DNA of 64,000 nucleotides from Artocarpus heterophyllus (GCA_025403435.1 CM046341.1:22780230-22844229), one strand, 5' to 3'; shown: positions 23,990 to 35,170, counted from the first letter of the stretch. Notes: generated by a model from the letters alone, not told the origin. Numbers and translations are program-made.

Positions 23990-25090
23990 ATGCAAACTCG
24001 CACCCAGACTAATGAAAGACTCATGACAATGATCTCTGAGTTGCAGAGGCAACTTGAGGATCAACGAAGGGAAATTGCTGTGTTAAGGGCCAACGGCTAG
24101 AATGATGACTGACGAGGTAATGATGTGCCTCCTCCTTCTCCATAGCCACAAGTAAACAAAGTCCCAATTCCTGCTGCTGAACCAAGAGCGGCCTATCAGG
24201 AACCCCTACTGGTCAGATGGAAGGAGTTAAGCCAGCGGATTTCGAAGGTTCTAAGGATCCGCTAGTAGCTCAAGGATGGTTAAAGATGATTGAGGCCACC
24301 TTACGCCTCATGGATTTTACGGACAATGAAAAGGTCCTCTGTGCATCATATTGCCTCACCATGGAGGCCAGGATATGGTGGGATGGCATCGAACAGAGCA
24401 GGAATGTTGAAGAAATGACATGGGCTAACTTCGTTCATGAATTCAACACGAAGTTCTTCCACATGAACGTTACAAGGAAACATTATGAGGAGTTCGAGAG
24501 CTTGCGCCAGGGGGATATGTTAGTCACTAATGTGGTGACGAAGTTTGACCAGCTAGCCCGTTTATGTCCAGGAATGGTTATGGCTGAAGGTGAAAGGGTT
24601 AGAATATTAATCAGAGCCCTTAGACCAGATATTGCTGCGATCGTTGATGGGGCAAGTCCACCCAGGACTCAAGAACAGTTTGTCATGAGGGCTCAATGTG
24701 CTGAGTTTCATTTGTCCAAGTTAAGAAGGAACCAGCCTCAGCCCAGCCAATAGGCCAACAATGCAAGCAACCAGAACCGCCCTCCCCACAAGAACAACAA
24801 CAACAACAACAGCAATAAGAACAACCAAAACTGGAGGAATAACAAGAGGAAGGGTACTCCTCAAAACCAGCAGGGGTCAAGACAATAAGAGGCACAATGA
24901 TGGTCAGCCTAACAATAATAATAGGCAATTTCAACCGTGTGCCAAATGTGGAAAGAAACATCTAGGGGAATGCCACTTGGGAACAAACTAATGTTTTATC
25001 TATGGGTGTGAAGACAACTTTGTAAAGAATTGCCCCAAGCTGATGAATGCCAATGCCCCGCAGAGAGCTCCTCCTCAAGCCCAGCTTCAT
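23990..25090 (+). pseudogene. gypsy-G gag
   Basis: Probable start at ATG 23990 (MQTRTQTNERLMTMISELQ, coiled-coil-like N-terminus), with a TAG at about 24098 and a frame change before the main open stretch 24217-24753. That stretch carries the retrotransposon_gag domain: DPLVAQGWLKMIE, ARIWWDGIEQ, FVHEFNTKFF, FDQLARLCPGM. It is followed by an Asn-rich linker and two zinc-knuckle relics: CAKCGKKHLGEC, then CFIYGCEDNFVKNC after a stop at 24989-24991. The second has lost a Cys (Tyr) and the His (Asn). Gag would form the particle and bind genomic RNA. Confidence 0.88.
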
Positions 25091-25219
25091 TAGATGCAAG
25101 CCTCCCTTGAAGGGCCACTTATTAGTCAAGGGAGAATTGAAGCCCCACCAACGAATGCCCGAATCTATGCCATGACAAAAGAACAAGTGGCTGCAGAAGC
25201 TTCCAATGTGGTCACAAGT

Positions 25220-25690
25220 TAGATAACAAGCTTATCTAATGATGCTTATGTTCTTTTTGATACGGGTGCCATGCATTCTTTTGTATCTATGTCATATGCT
25301 AAGAAATTAGAGGTACGTTTAGAGCCTATGAGACAGGAATTCACTATGACACTACCCTCTGGGGAAGTGATATTATCTACGCACTGTTTGCATACAGTAC
25401 CCCTATGGATTTTCGATAGGGAGTTCTTTGTAGACCTTATTGTGATCGACATGCATGACTACGACATGATTCTTGGAATGGATTTCCTGAGTAAGTATAA
25501 TGCCTCTATTGAATGCCGAAAACGAAAGGTGATCTTCCATCCAGAAGGTGATCAGAAGTTCATTTATGTTGGCGAGTCCAGAAAGAAACTCAACATGTTT
25601 TTATCGACAATGAAAGCAAGGAAGCTATTAGCAAGTGGCTGCATGGGCTATCTGGCGAACATTGTAGACAAAAGCCAAGAAAGAAAGACA
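25220..25690 (+). pseudogene. gypsy-G aspartic protease
   Basis: Active site VLFDTGAMHSFVS (Asp-Thr-Gly intact, around 25250-25290) and the second block MILGMDFLSKYNASIEC near 25470. The open frame continues into RT without interruption until 25916. A stop (TAG at 25220-25222) lies just upstream in the linker. Confidence 0.88.
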
Positions 25691-26608
25691 AGAATTGAAG
25701 ATGTGCATGTTATTCATGAATATGCATATGTGTTTCCTAATGATCTGACAAGTCTACCGCTAGAAAGAGAAGTTGAATTCGAAATTGAGCTCACTCCTGG
25801 CACCGATCCAATCTCAAAAGCACCTTATAGAATGGCCCCGTCAGAGTTAAAGGAGCTTCACATACAATTAAAGGAGCTACTTGACAAAGGTTTCATCAGG
25901 CCAAGTCACTCACCTTAGGGTGCTCTGGTCTTGTTTGTGAAGAAGAAGGATGGCATTATGAGACTCTGCATCGACTACAGAGAGCTGAACAAGGTGACGA
26001 TCAAGAACAAGTACTCGTTGCCTCGAATCGATGATTTGTTTGATCAGCTCAAGGGTGCATCAGTGTTCTCAAAGATTGATCTACGATCAAGATATCATCA
26101 GTTGAAGGTTAAAGAAGGAGATATCCCTAAGACTGCTTTCAGGTCGATGTATGGTCACCATGAATTTGTGGTTATGCCTTTCGGCCTGACAAATGCACCT
26201 GCTACCTTTATGGATTTGATGAACAGGGTATTCAAGGATTTCCTCGATCAATTTGTTATTGTGTTTATCGATGATATTCTTATCTATTCTAAGAATCACG
26301 AAGAGCATGAGGAGCATTGAAGGATTGTGCTGGAGACTTTAAGAAGACACCATCTATATGCAAAGTTCTCCAAATGCAAGTTTTGGCTGGATAAAGTGTC
26401 ATTCTTGGGGCATGTTATATCAAAGGAAGGGATTATGGTTGACCCTGCTAAAGTAGAAGCTGTTCTCAACTGGAAGCAACCGATGAACGCAAGTGAAATA
26501 CGAAGCTTCTTGGGTTTAGCAGGTTATTATCGGAAATTCGTAGAAGATTTCTGCAAGATAGTAGCTCCACTTATGAACCTGACTCGCAAAGGAAAGAAGT
26601 ATGAATGA
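25691..26608 (+). pseudogene. gypsy-G reverse transcriptase
   Basis: Contains VFPNDLTSLPLEREVEFEI, PYRMAPSELKELHIQLKEL, the [20 protein letters not shown] block, [27 protein letters not shown] and the catalytic FIDD at 26264-26275 with both Asp intact. Interrupted by TAG at 25916-25918 (SP*GA, normally Trp) and TGA at 26318-26320, and closed by TGA at 26606-26608 (YE*). The connection domain with [11 protein letters not shown] and [13 protein letters not shown] is intact. Confidence 0.92.
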
Positions 26609-27133
26609 ACAGATGCATGCGAGAAAAATTTTCAAGAACTAAAGAAAAGATTAACGACGGCTCCAGTGTTGGAAATTCCTGAAGGAAATGATGGGTTTGC
26701 TATTTATAGTGATGCATCCAAGATGGGCCTAGGAGCTGTATTGATGCAGAATGAAAGGGTGATTGCTTATACTTCAAGACAATTGAAGGATTACGAAAAG
26801 AACTATCCTACTCATGACCTCGAGTTAGCAGCAGTCGTTTTTGCGTTAAAGATATGGAGACACTACTTATATGGGGTCCAATGTAAGATCTTCACTGATC
26901 ATCAAAGTCTGAAGTATTTCTTCACGCAAAGAGACCTGAATATGAGACAACGAAGATGGCTAGAGTTGGTGAAGGATTATGATTGTGAAATCCTTTATCA
27001 TCCTAGAAAAGCTAACCGAGTGGCTGATGCACTAAGTAGGAAGTCAGTTGCCACGTTGATGTCAATGCAAGCAATGTCTTCCCCTTTAAGGAAGGAAATT
27101 CTAGACTTCGGTTTAGAACTTATAGCAGGCTAG
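26609..27133 (+). pseudogene. gypsy-G RNase H
   Basis: RNase H of Ty3 type: [15 protein letters not shown] (first catalytic Asp), [24 protein letters not shown] (catalytic Glu region), [25 protein letters not shown] (third acidic residue) and [15 protein letters not shown]. The acidic residues look intact. The frame ends at TAG 27131-27133 in the linker to integrase. Confidence 0.9.
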
Positions 27134-27289
27134 CTATCAGCACTCTCTCTAGCTCCGACGATGTACGATGAAATTTAGAGAAAACAAGATGAAGATGTAA
27201 GTCTTGCAAGGATCAAGCAAGAAAAGAAAGAAGGAAAATGTCAAGAATTTCGTATCGCAGATGACGAAACTCTATATCTCAAGGACCAT

Positions 27290-28042
27290 TTATGTGTTCC
27301 CAATGTTGATGATTTAAGGAAAAAGATCTTGGCAGAAATTCATGATACTCCTTACTCTATTCATCCAGGTGCAACAAAGATGTATAATGATCTAAGGGGC
27401 AACTTTTGGTGGTTTGGAATGAAACGTGATGTTGCAAAGCATGTGAAGAAATATATGACATGTCAGCAAGTAAAGGCTGAACACCAGAGACCTGGTGGTG
27501 AATTGCAGTCTATCCAAATACTGAAATGGAAGTGGGAGGATATAGCAATGGATTTCATTATCAGTTTGCCCAGAACTACGAACGGTTATGATGTAATTTG
27601 GATAGTTTTTGATCGACTGACTAAGACGGCGCATTTCATTCCTATCAAGATCACTTACTCTATGGAACGGTTAGCGGAACTCTACGTCAAGGAAATTGTA
27701 TGACTTCATAGGATTCTCAAGTCGATCATCTCAGATCGTGATGACAGGTTCATATCTAAGTTTTGGAAGAGTGTACAGACTGCTATGGGAACCAGACTAC
27801 ATTTCAGTATAGCTTTCCATCCTCAGACAGACGGCCAAACGGAGAGGATGAACTTGATTTTAGAGGATATGCTACGGGCTTGTTCTCTTGATTTTAAGAC
27901 CAGCTGGTGTAAAATGTTGCCGTTAGCAGAGTTTGCTTACAACAACAGCTTTTAGGCGACAATTAGGATGGCACCATATGAGGCTCTGTATGGATGAAAA
28001 TGCAAATCGCCTATATGTTGGCACGAAGCTGGTGAAAAGAAG
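27290..28042 (+). pseudogene. gypsy-G integrase, zinc and catalytic core
   Basis: HHCC region HPGATKMYNDLRGNFWWFGMKRDV followed by YMTCQQVKAEHQ, where the first zinc Cys is replaced by Tyr. Core with WEDIAMDFIISLPRT (first Asp), SDRDDRFISKFW (second Asp) and FHPQTDGQTERMNLILEDMLRA (Glu in TE). Stops at 27701-27703, 27953-27955 and 27995-27997 break it. It would insert cDNA into the genome. Confidence 0.9.
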
Positions 28043-28603
28043 ATGATGGAAAGCGTTAATGCTGAAAGAACTGATTTTGTGAATGAAACATCAGAGATGA
28101 TAAAGCTGATAAGAAGAAGAATAGAGACCGTACAAAGCCGTCAAAAGAGTTATGCTGGCAGAAGAAGAAGACCTTTAGAGTTTGCCGTGGGCGAATATGT
28201 GTTTCTAAAAGTTGCACTAATGAAAGGAGTTATGAGATTCGGGAAGAAAAGCAAGTTAAGTTCAAGGTTCATCGGTCCTTATGAAGTTGTGAAACAAATA
28301 GGCAAAGTAGCTTATCAGCTGAAGTTGCCTTCTGAGATATCCGCAATGCACGATGTATTTCATGTCTCCATGCTCAAGAAGTATGTTTCGGACCCTACGC
28401 ATGTGATTGAGCCACAAGTGATCGAGATACGAGAAGACTTAAGTTATGAAGAAAAGCCAACGAAGATACTCGATCGAAAAACCAAGACCTTGAGGAATAA
28501 AGAAACTCCATTAGTCAAGGTGTTATGGCAAAATCAGCAAGTCGAAGAAGCTACATGGGAACGTGAAGATGACATGAGAGCTACGTATCCACATTTATTC
28601 TAA
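28043..28603 (+). pseudogene. gypsy-G integrase C-terminus with chromodomain-like tail
   Basis: A 186-codon intact frame. It contains the SRQKSYAGRRRRPLEFAVG block, the GPYEVV..IGKVAYQLKLP (GPY/F) module and HDVFHVSMLKKYV. It ends with ILDRK..TLRNKETPLVKVLW, EEATWEREDDMRATYPHLF and the natural stop. This ending is characteristic of Tekay/Del-type chromoviruses, whose tail is a divergent chromodomain thought to guide insertion to heterochromatin. Confidence 0.88.
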
Positions 28604-28625
28604 GTTTCGAGGATGAAACTTTTAT

Positions 28626-28638
28626 AAGGTGGGGAGAA
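28626..28638 (+). promoter_or_regulatory. gypsy-G polypurine tract
   Basis: AAGGTGGGGAGAA ending one base before the 3' LTR. Confidence 0.88.
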
Positions 28639-28886
28639 TTGGAACACCCGCCTATTTTTATGTAATGAATCAAGTTAAGTTAGTAACGACGTTAATGAAA
28701 TTTTATTAATAATTTATGTTATATGTTATGATATATGATTTTAATGTTACTAACTTTTTATGTCAAGTTATATGACAGGTGACGACCGCATGGAATCGTT
28801 GTGCTCAAGTATTCATGATTATTTTAATATATGTTTAATTATGATGTAATGATGACTTGAATGTTTTAATGTTTGGTATTTAAGGA

Positions 28887-29042
28887 CAATCCGACAGGCC
28901 AGACTTTCAAGTTTGACAGGCCGGACTTTCAAGTTCGGCAGGCCGAACAGTCAGCCAAAGATCGGCAAGCCGAAGGAAACCATCAGCAGGCCGAACGTGG
29001 TGGAACTGGCAGGCCGAAGGGGAAAATTGACAGGCCAAACAC
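28887..29042 (+). repeat. GGCAGGCCGAA cluster 1, gypsy-G 3' LTR
   Basis: Seven to eight units. It starts with two units (CGACAGGCCAGACTTTCAAG and TTGACAGGCCGGACTTTCAAG-like) that the 5' LTR lacks. Confidence 0.85.
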
Positions 29043-31082
29043 AGCTGATGAGCAGTCAGTAGAATTCTCTCCAAATTTATGGCTGAGATAATTACGTTAA
29101 ATGGGTGATTAATTGGCATATTAATGTAATAATTTTGTCAGTTAAGGAAAGAAAAGGTTTGACTTCGCATTGATTTGTATGATTTTAAATGGTTTCCTAT
29201 TTTAAGAGGGCAAGATATGGTAAGTGTGACTAATGGATTTGACTTTTCCTCTTCTCTCTCCATTCTCCACGCATTTGCCTCAGTTTTAGTCTAGATGATT
29301 CAGAAAATTCTGACTTAATTGAGGGCATTGAAATTTTTACGTTATGCTCAATACGTTAAAATTTTTTTTAACGTTCTTTTTCTCTATCTCTCCTTCTTGT
29401 TCTCACGTATTCTCTCTCTCATTCTAAGACATTTTCTTTTCTCTCCTCTTCTTCACGTTTTCTCCTCTTCTTCTTCCCCTTGTTTACATGAGATTATTTG
29501 AAAGAAAAAGTTATATTTTTCGTTGGTTGAATTCAAGGATTTTGAGAAGAAAATTTTGAAGGTAAGAATTCATTTTTTTCTAGTTTATGAAAAGCATTTC
29601 TCCTCCTCAATTCGTCTGCAATATCTTTGTTTAGGTATTGTATTTTTCTCTGAGTTTTTAATATGATGTTCATGTATGTATTATATGATGTTTCTCCAAG
29701 TTTCACGTTATTTCGATGTTTCTATGAAAAGTTATGAATTTTCTATCCTCTACCCTTACAGTAAAATATTGTTGTTTAACTTTGATGCATGAGAAATGTA
29801 ATGTTTATTCAAGGGGCAAATGAATGATGTTTTCATGAAAGTTGTCAAGAATGTGCATCTATAATGTATGATGAATGATTTTATGATAATGAAATAATTT
29901 TATGGACAAGATGTTTGTATGAATTTTTAAGTTAAAATATATGTATCTTAATTGTTCGAAAACGTTTTTAAGATTTTCATGTTTAAAAATGTATGGTTTG
30001 TTTTTACATGCTTAAGGTAATTTTTATGATTTAAGGAAAAATCATGATAACATGTTTTTGTGATGACAATTTTTACAATGGCTATGAATTATGTTTGTAA
30101 TATGTGATGAATGTATACATAAATGTTATATGAATGGATGATATATGAATGGATGATTTACGCTATGAAGATAAGTATTGATTTTATTATATTTTAAATG
30201 GAATAATGGCATGAACACACAAAGGAACGAGCACTTCAAGACCGCGGCATCTTCACCAAATCACGTTAAGGTTAAGTAAGCTAACTTTAAGGTAAGTACA
30301 TTCTCACCTGCAACATGACACCTTTTCAAGGTTTGATGATATGTTCTCAATGGTATTCATAATGATTTTATGGTTATTTTCCTTAAAGGATTTATTATGA
30401 AAAAATTTTCATGATTTAAAGTTGTGCATGTATAATGATGAAATGTTTTATAACATGAAAATTATATATATATATATATATATGTATCACCTAATATGTG
30501 TTGCACACCAATGTTATGAAATGAAATGTTATGATGCCATGTTTGGTTTGGGATTAGCTACCCTTCTCCTCTCATGACGGTGCATCTACAATGATGTTCA
30601 TGGTGCAACACTTAGGTCCTTAAGATAACATGGAATAAGTTTTTAAATGGTCAATGCATTGAAAGATATGTTTCTATGAAATTGTACTTAAGGCACTGTT
30701 ATGATATGATAACAATGATGATGATGATGTTTATGTAATGTTTAAAATTGTGAGAATTATATGTACTTACTAAGCATTAGCTTAATCATGTTTTATGTCA
30801 TATTGCAGATAAAGGTAAGAAAATCATGGATTAGGCGGAGGACATGGATAGGCGTGTGAGCACTAAGCACGATGAATTGTAACCGGAAGCACGCCAAGAA
30901 GAATGTTCTTATATTTTAAATCAAGTTTCATATTTTGAACACATTTTTTTATGTTAAATATTTAAAGGATTCTTAAACTATGTTTTATATTTTATTTCAT
31001 TATTTTAAGTATTACGAACTTCCACATTTTTATGAAAGGGCGGTTTTGTTTTAAAAATTAAGTTTTCCCAAGGATTTTTTTG

Positions 31083-31256
31083 GCTCGGTCGGCCTGCCGA
31101 ACATTTTGGTTAGCCTGCCGATGTCCAGAAGTTCGGCCTGTAGATCATGTTTTTGGCTTGCCGAACAATGATGAGTTTTTAAGCTAGATTTGCAGAGCCT
31201 CTGTCGGCCTGCCGATTGAGAAATTCTGGCCTGCCAATCATGTTCGGCCTGCCGAA
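31083..31256 (+). repeat. CGGCCTGCCGA cluster 2, gypsy-G 3' LTR
   Basis: Seven units. It has an extra pair of units near the left edge (CGAACATTTTGG..CCTGCCGATG) and lacks a unit present on the right in the 5' LTR. Confidence 0.85.
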
Positions 31257-31609
31257 TTGTAAGAGTAAGTAAACTTTAATAATTTGATGATTAATGAGAT
31301 TTGATGTGATGTTTTTATAAGTCTTGATTTTACAACTTGGTATACCTATATTATTAAATAAATTCATGATTAATTTTTAGCATAATTGAATAAATTATGA
31401 CTTGGAATGAGTTTAGCATGTGAATTAACAATGTTAAGTTATTATAAAAAAAAAATGTGTGTGTATGAATGGATCCTGGTTAAGTATGTTTAATTACTTT
31501 TTCAATTAAAATATCATTTAAGTTTTGTTTTCATATATAAGTTTAAGTCCAAGTAAGTATGAATGTAAGAATGTAACGATATCTGTGACGTCCAATAAGG
31601 GGCGTTTCA

Positions 31610-31995
31610 GCACATCCCTAGGTGGTGCTTATAAACCATGGATAACATATTGAAACGATGGTTATACACTCACGTTAATTTTATTATTAACCTCCCCTAG
31701 GAGACCTATTAATAAAATTAATAGCCAAAGAAACGATTATTAATATATGTTGAATCATACGGGTCCTGGATGACATATATTAATTAGGAGGGGATTCGTG
31801 TTCCTGATTGAATTTGGCATGACTCCCCTAGGAGCTTGTTAAATTCTGAGTTGGGAATTATTGTTGTAAGCTTGTGATATTTTCAAGGTTTTGACACATA
31901 AACACATTTGTATGTTTTTACATGATTGTGTTATCTTACTAAATTATGATATGTTTGCCTATGTTTGGTATAAGATTCTTTATTGTAGATTAAAA
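31610..31995 (+). other. copia-D untranslated leader, second part
   Basis: Starts with the right target duplication GCACA (31610-31614) and resumes the leader exactly where it broke at 20851. It runs to the gag ATG. Confidence 0.88.
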
Positions 31996-32826
31996 ATGTC
32001 TAAAAATGCTTTATCATCGATACTTGACAAAAACCAATTAACTGGTGAGAATTACAATAATTGAAAACGGAACCTGGATATCGTTCTGTCCTTTGAGAAG
32101 CTGAAATATGTACTGACAACCCCTTGTCCTCCCAAGCCTACGGGAAACTCATCTAATGAGCAATTCCAAGCATATGACCGCTGGAAAGATGCTAATATGG
32201 CCAGTATGAATAATGTGTTGTAGGCTCAACATCAGGATTATGAGACTACGAAGCAGATCTTGGATAATCTTGAGGATATGTTTGGAGGCCAGGCCATAAC
32301 AAAGCGGCAAGGGGCATTTTGAAAACTCTTAAACTGTAGACAGAGATGGGGGACATCTATAAAGGAGCATATGATGTTGGTCATGGGTTACCTCGCTGAG
32401 GCTCAAACCAATGGAGCTGACATCGATGCTGAAACTCAGATGACTATGGTCTTTGAGACTCTATCTAAGGAATTTATTCTGTTTAGAGCTATATTTAATT
32501 TGAGCAGTAGACGGGTTATGACCTTGACAGAATTAATAAAATAGTTACAGGAGTTTGAACTACTGATCAGGGAGTCTTCTGCGGGTGCTGAGGCCAACAT
32601 GGTAGCTGCTTCTGGTTTCAATTCTAACTCTGGGAATGGAAAGAAGCAACGGGCCAAGAACGGGAAGTCTTCTGTTCCTGCTACTACCAAGAGCAAGAAG
32701 AAGAAGAAGAAGAACCCAAAGAAGCTTAAGTGCTTCTTTTGTAGTAAAGTCGGGCATATAAAGAAGCATTGCATGGACTTCCTTTCCAAATGAGGTAGGT
32801 GTGATCTTCTGTATTTAGAAACTTGT
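31996..32826 (+). pseudogene. copia-D gag
   Basis: Start ATG 31996 (MSKNALSSILDKNQL). Same UBN2-type gag as copia-A, with a TGA near 32062 (NN*KR, normally Trp), a small deletion near 32195 removing several codons present in A, and TAG at 32542-32544 shared with A. 32599-32793 is open: Lys-rich (AAG)n stretch and a perfect CCHC knuckle CFFCSKVGHIKKHC (32731-32772), then a TGA after DFLSK. Confidence 0.88.
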
Positions 32827-33648
32827 TTGGTTGAGGAATCTAGTGACATTTGGGTCATAGATTTCGGTGCAAGTAATCATGTTTGTGTTTCTCTGCAGGG
32901 GTTCAAAGAAACAAGAAGTCTGCTACATGAAGACTTCACGCTTTATATGGGCGATGGATCCTTGGTCTCAGCGGAAGCAGTGGGTGACGTCCATCTTTAC
33001 TTTGATAAATGTAGGAATTTATTTTTGCAAGATTGTTTTTATGTTCCTAAATTTAAAAGGAATTTAATTTTTGTATCTTGTTTATTTAAAGACTCCTACG
33101 TGGTATCTTTTAATAAAAAAGTGGTGATTTGTAAAAATAAATCTTTTATCTATTCTGGATGGATGCAAAATAATCTATATTTTTTCAAACCTAAGATGGA
33201 CTTGTTGCTTAATGCTGAGATGAATGATAATAACTCTAAAAAACTTAAAACTTCTCACTCTAATAAGACTTATCTTTGGCATTTGTGCCTTGATCACATT
33301 AACCTGAATAGGATTCAAAGGTTGGTAAGGGATGGATCTTTAAGTCACTTAAAGGTGGAATCTCTACCTCAATGTAAATCTTGTTTAGAGGGTAAAATGA
33401 CCAAAAGACCATACGGGTCTAAAGGCAATAGGGCCAAAGGGGTTCTAGAACTTGTGCATAGTGATGTTTACGGACCGATGAACATCTGGGCACGAGGAGG
33501 GTATGAGTACTTCATCACTTTTAATGACGATTACTCAAGATATAGGTATGTGTGCCTGATGCACCACAAAAGCGAAACTTTTGACAAGTTTAGGGAGTTT
33601 CGGGCTGAAGTGGAAAAGCAATTGGGTAGACCCATAAAGGCACTTTGA
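32827..33648 (+). pseudogene. copia-D protease and integrase N-terminal half
   Basis: Open for 273 codons. The protease site reads DIWVIDFGASNHVC, Asp codon at 32860-32862; the residue after Asp is Phe where copia proteases have Ser or Thr. Then VPKFKRNLIFVSCLF, the HHCC region (YLWHLCLDHINLNRIQ..PQCKSCLEGK; a typical Gly-His has become Asp-His) and the integrase core start HSDVYGPM and FNDDYSRY. It stops at TGA 33646-33648, a codon that is CGA (Arg) in copia-B and TGA also in copia-A. Confidence 0.9.
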
Positions 33649-34371
33649 TCTGATCGAGGTGGAGAATACCTTTCTTATGAGTTCTTGGGACACTTGTTAG
33701 AGAATGGGATTTTATCCCATTTGACTGCGCCGGGCACTCTGTAGTAGAATGGCATAGCGGAGAGAAGAAATAGGACTTTATTGGACATGGTCAGGTCCAT
33801 GATGAGTTATTCATCATTACCTTTATCCTTTTGGGGATATGCACTACAAACTGCATATTATCTTTTGAACAATGTGCCTTTAAAATCGGTCCCTAAAACT
33901 CCTCACGAGTTGTGGACAAGAAGGAAGACATCCTTAAACCATATTAGCATATGGGGATGTCTGGCTCATGTCCTGTTTAAGGATCCGAATAAGTTGGAAT
34001 CATGTTTTGAAGTTTACGTGTTTGTAGAATATCCAAAAGGGACTAAAGGGGGTTATTTTTTTAACCCGAAGGAAACTAAAGTTGTGGTTTCTACTAATGC
34101 AACTTTCCTTGCGGAGAGTTACATGGACGACTTTAAACCTCGAAGCAAAGTGGTGCTTGAGGAGTTAAGGAGTGATCAGATCACTCTAGAGGTTTCGAAT
34201 GAAACCGTTCCGATCAGTGTACAAAAACCAAACAAACTTGAACAATAATCTCAGGGGCTTCGATGTAGTAGGAGGATCGAGCCTCAACCTGAAAGGTATA
34301 TGTTCAATGGGGAGGTCTTCTTAGCTTAATCGGATGAACATGATAGGGATCCTTATACTTACGTAGAAGCT
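33649..34371 (+). pseudogene. copia-D integrase second half and start of RT, cut by gap
   Basis: Integrase core continues with SDRGGEYLSYEFLG (second Asp), two adjacent TAG codons at 33742-33747 where copia-B reads QQ, then the [18 protein letters not shown] block (catalytic Glu). 33781-34248 is open ([37 protein letters not shown]-like, [13 protein letters not shown]). The linker to RT has stops near 34248 and 34329. The sequence enters the Ns inside the segment homologous to the RT start (DPYTYVEA). Confidence 0.88.
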
Positions 34372-34471
34372 NNNNNNNNNNNNNNNNNNNNNNNNNNNNN
34401 NNNNNNNNNNNNNNNNNNNNNNNNNNNNNNNNNNNNNNNNNNNNNNNNNNNNNNNNNNNNNNNNNNNNNNN
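34372..34471. other. assembly gap (100 N)
   Basis: Exactly 100 Ns, a conventional placeholder for a gap of unknown size. The missing part should include the rest of copia-D (RT, RNase H, 3' LTR) and the tail of the copia-A 3' LTR. None of it is seen on the right side. Confidence 0.97.
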
Positions 34472-35170
34472 AGTTGTATGTTGTCCACATGTTGCAAATA
34501 GTTTATGCACATATCAATCATATTTCATTCAATACTGAAGATAGTTTATCATATTGGCAATCAAACTCAAGTTTAAATGGTTTATGTCTATATTCCTGCT
34601 GGTAAAAGCCTTGACCTCTGGATTTATTTAGCTCAATGTACATAGTCCACATCTTGCTTAATAACCTTGTACCACTGATGAGGTAATATTTATAGCGAGG
34701 TATTACACGGATTACAATGTGAGGCAAGCAAATTTGTTACAGGATTTTGGTCCTTCCAATTCTCATACAGGATTTGGTCCTCTTTTAAATTCTCCAACTT
34801 TATGAGGATCATTATATACATTTCCAACGTTACGTTAACGTCTACGCTTAATTGCAAACATTATTATTGCCATGAGGGATTTCTACTATCTAATAATCTG
34901 ATAAGATCATGTTAGCATTTGGGAGTTTGGTGGTCAGTTTTTATGCCAATTTTACAAAGTGGTGTTTTGATTATTTTGGAGGACACTTGGTGTCAATTAA
35001 TACTTCACAACGGTAATGGCCAAATATTTTGAAAAACTGGGGTATAGTCTCAAAAGAATATGTACACTAAAAAATAACCAACATTGCCTACAAGAAATGA
35101 CAATGTACAGAGCTCTTAATAATGCACATAGCCTGTAAAAGTCAGGCTTCGCCTTTTTCAACGCAGATAG
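34472..35170. other. intergenic DNA 3' of the PPR pseudogene
   Basis: No retroelement domains or convincing open frames. Base composition is less extreme than in the LTRs. It is likely host flank downstream of the PPR locus. Confidence 0.6.

Larger units (their letters stand above)
20852..31609 (+). mobile_element. gypsy-G: complete Ty3/gypsy retrotransposon nested in copia-D
   Basis: A 10,758-bp element with both LTRs (2906 and 2970 bp), perfect 5-bp target duplication GCACA, primer-binding site, gag, protease, RT, RNase H, integrase, chromodomain-like tail and polypurine tract. The LTRs are close to identical by eye apart from small indels (about eight substitutions in the first 200 aligned bases), so it is younger than its host element. 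Protein wording differs from gypsy-1/C, making it a second gypsy family, also chromovirus-like by its integrase C-terminus. Several stops (25916, 26606, 27133, 27701, 27953) leave it defective. Confidence 0.96.
28640..31609 (+). repeat. gypsy-G 3' LTR
   Basis: 2970 bp. Starts TGGAACACCCGCC (TGT to TGG change at the tip) and ends GGGCGTTTCA. It differs from the 5' LTR by scattered substitutions, a longer TA microsatellite at about 30463-30483 and unit-sized indels in both motif clusters. Donor and acceptor matches at 29562 and 30808 are conserved. Confidence 0.95.
17535..34371 (+). mobile_element. copia-D: Ty1/copia element interrupted by gypsy-G and by the assembly gap
   Basis: Inserted into the 3' LTR of copia-A. 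Intact 5' LTR (17535-19558), primer-binding site, leader to 20851, gypsy-G insertion (20852-31609), rest of leader, then gag, protease, integrase and the first codons of RT before the run of Ns at 34372. RT, RNase H and the 3' LTR are missing from the assembly. Without the insertion about 6.1 kb of D is present. It has fewer stops than A but is still broken. Confidence 0.93.

Noticed and set aside
25918..28603. Possibility that gypsy-G is an autonomous active element
   Set aside because: Several in-frame stops in RT, linker and integrase and a lost zinc-binding Cys, despite complete structure and TSD.
34304..34521. Open frames spanning the N run
   Set aside because: They exist only because Ns contain no stops.
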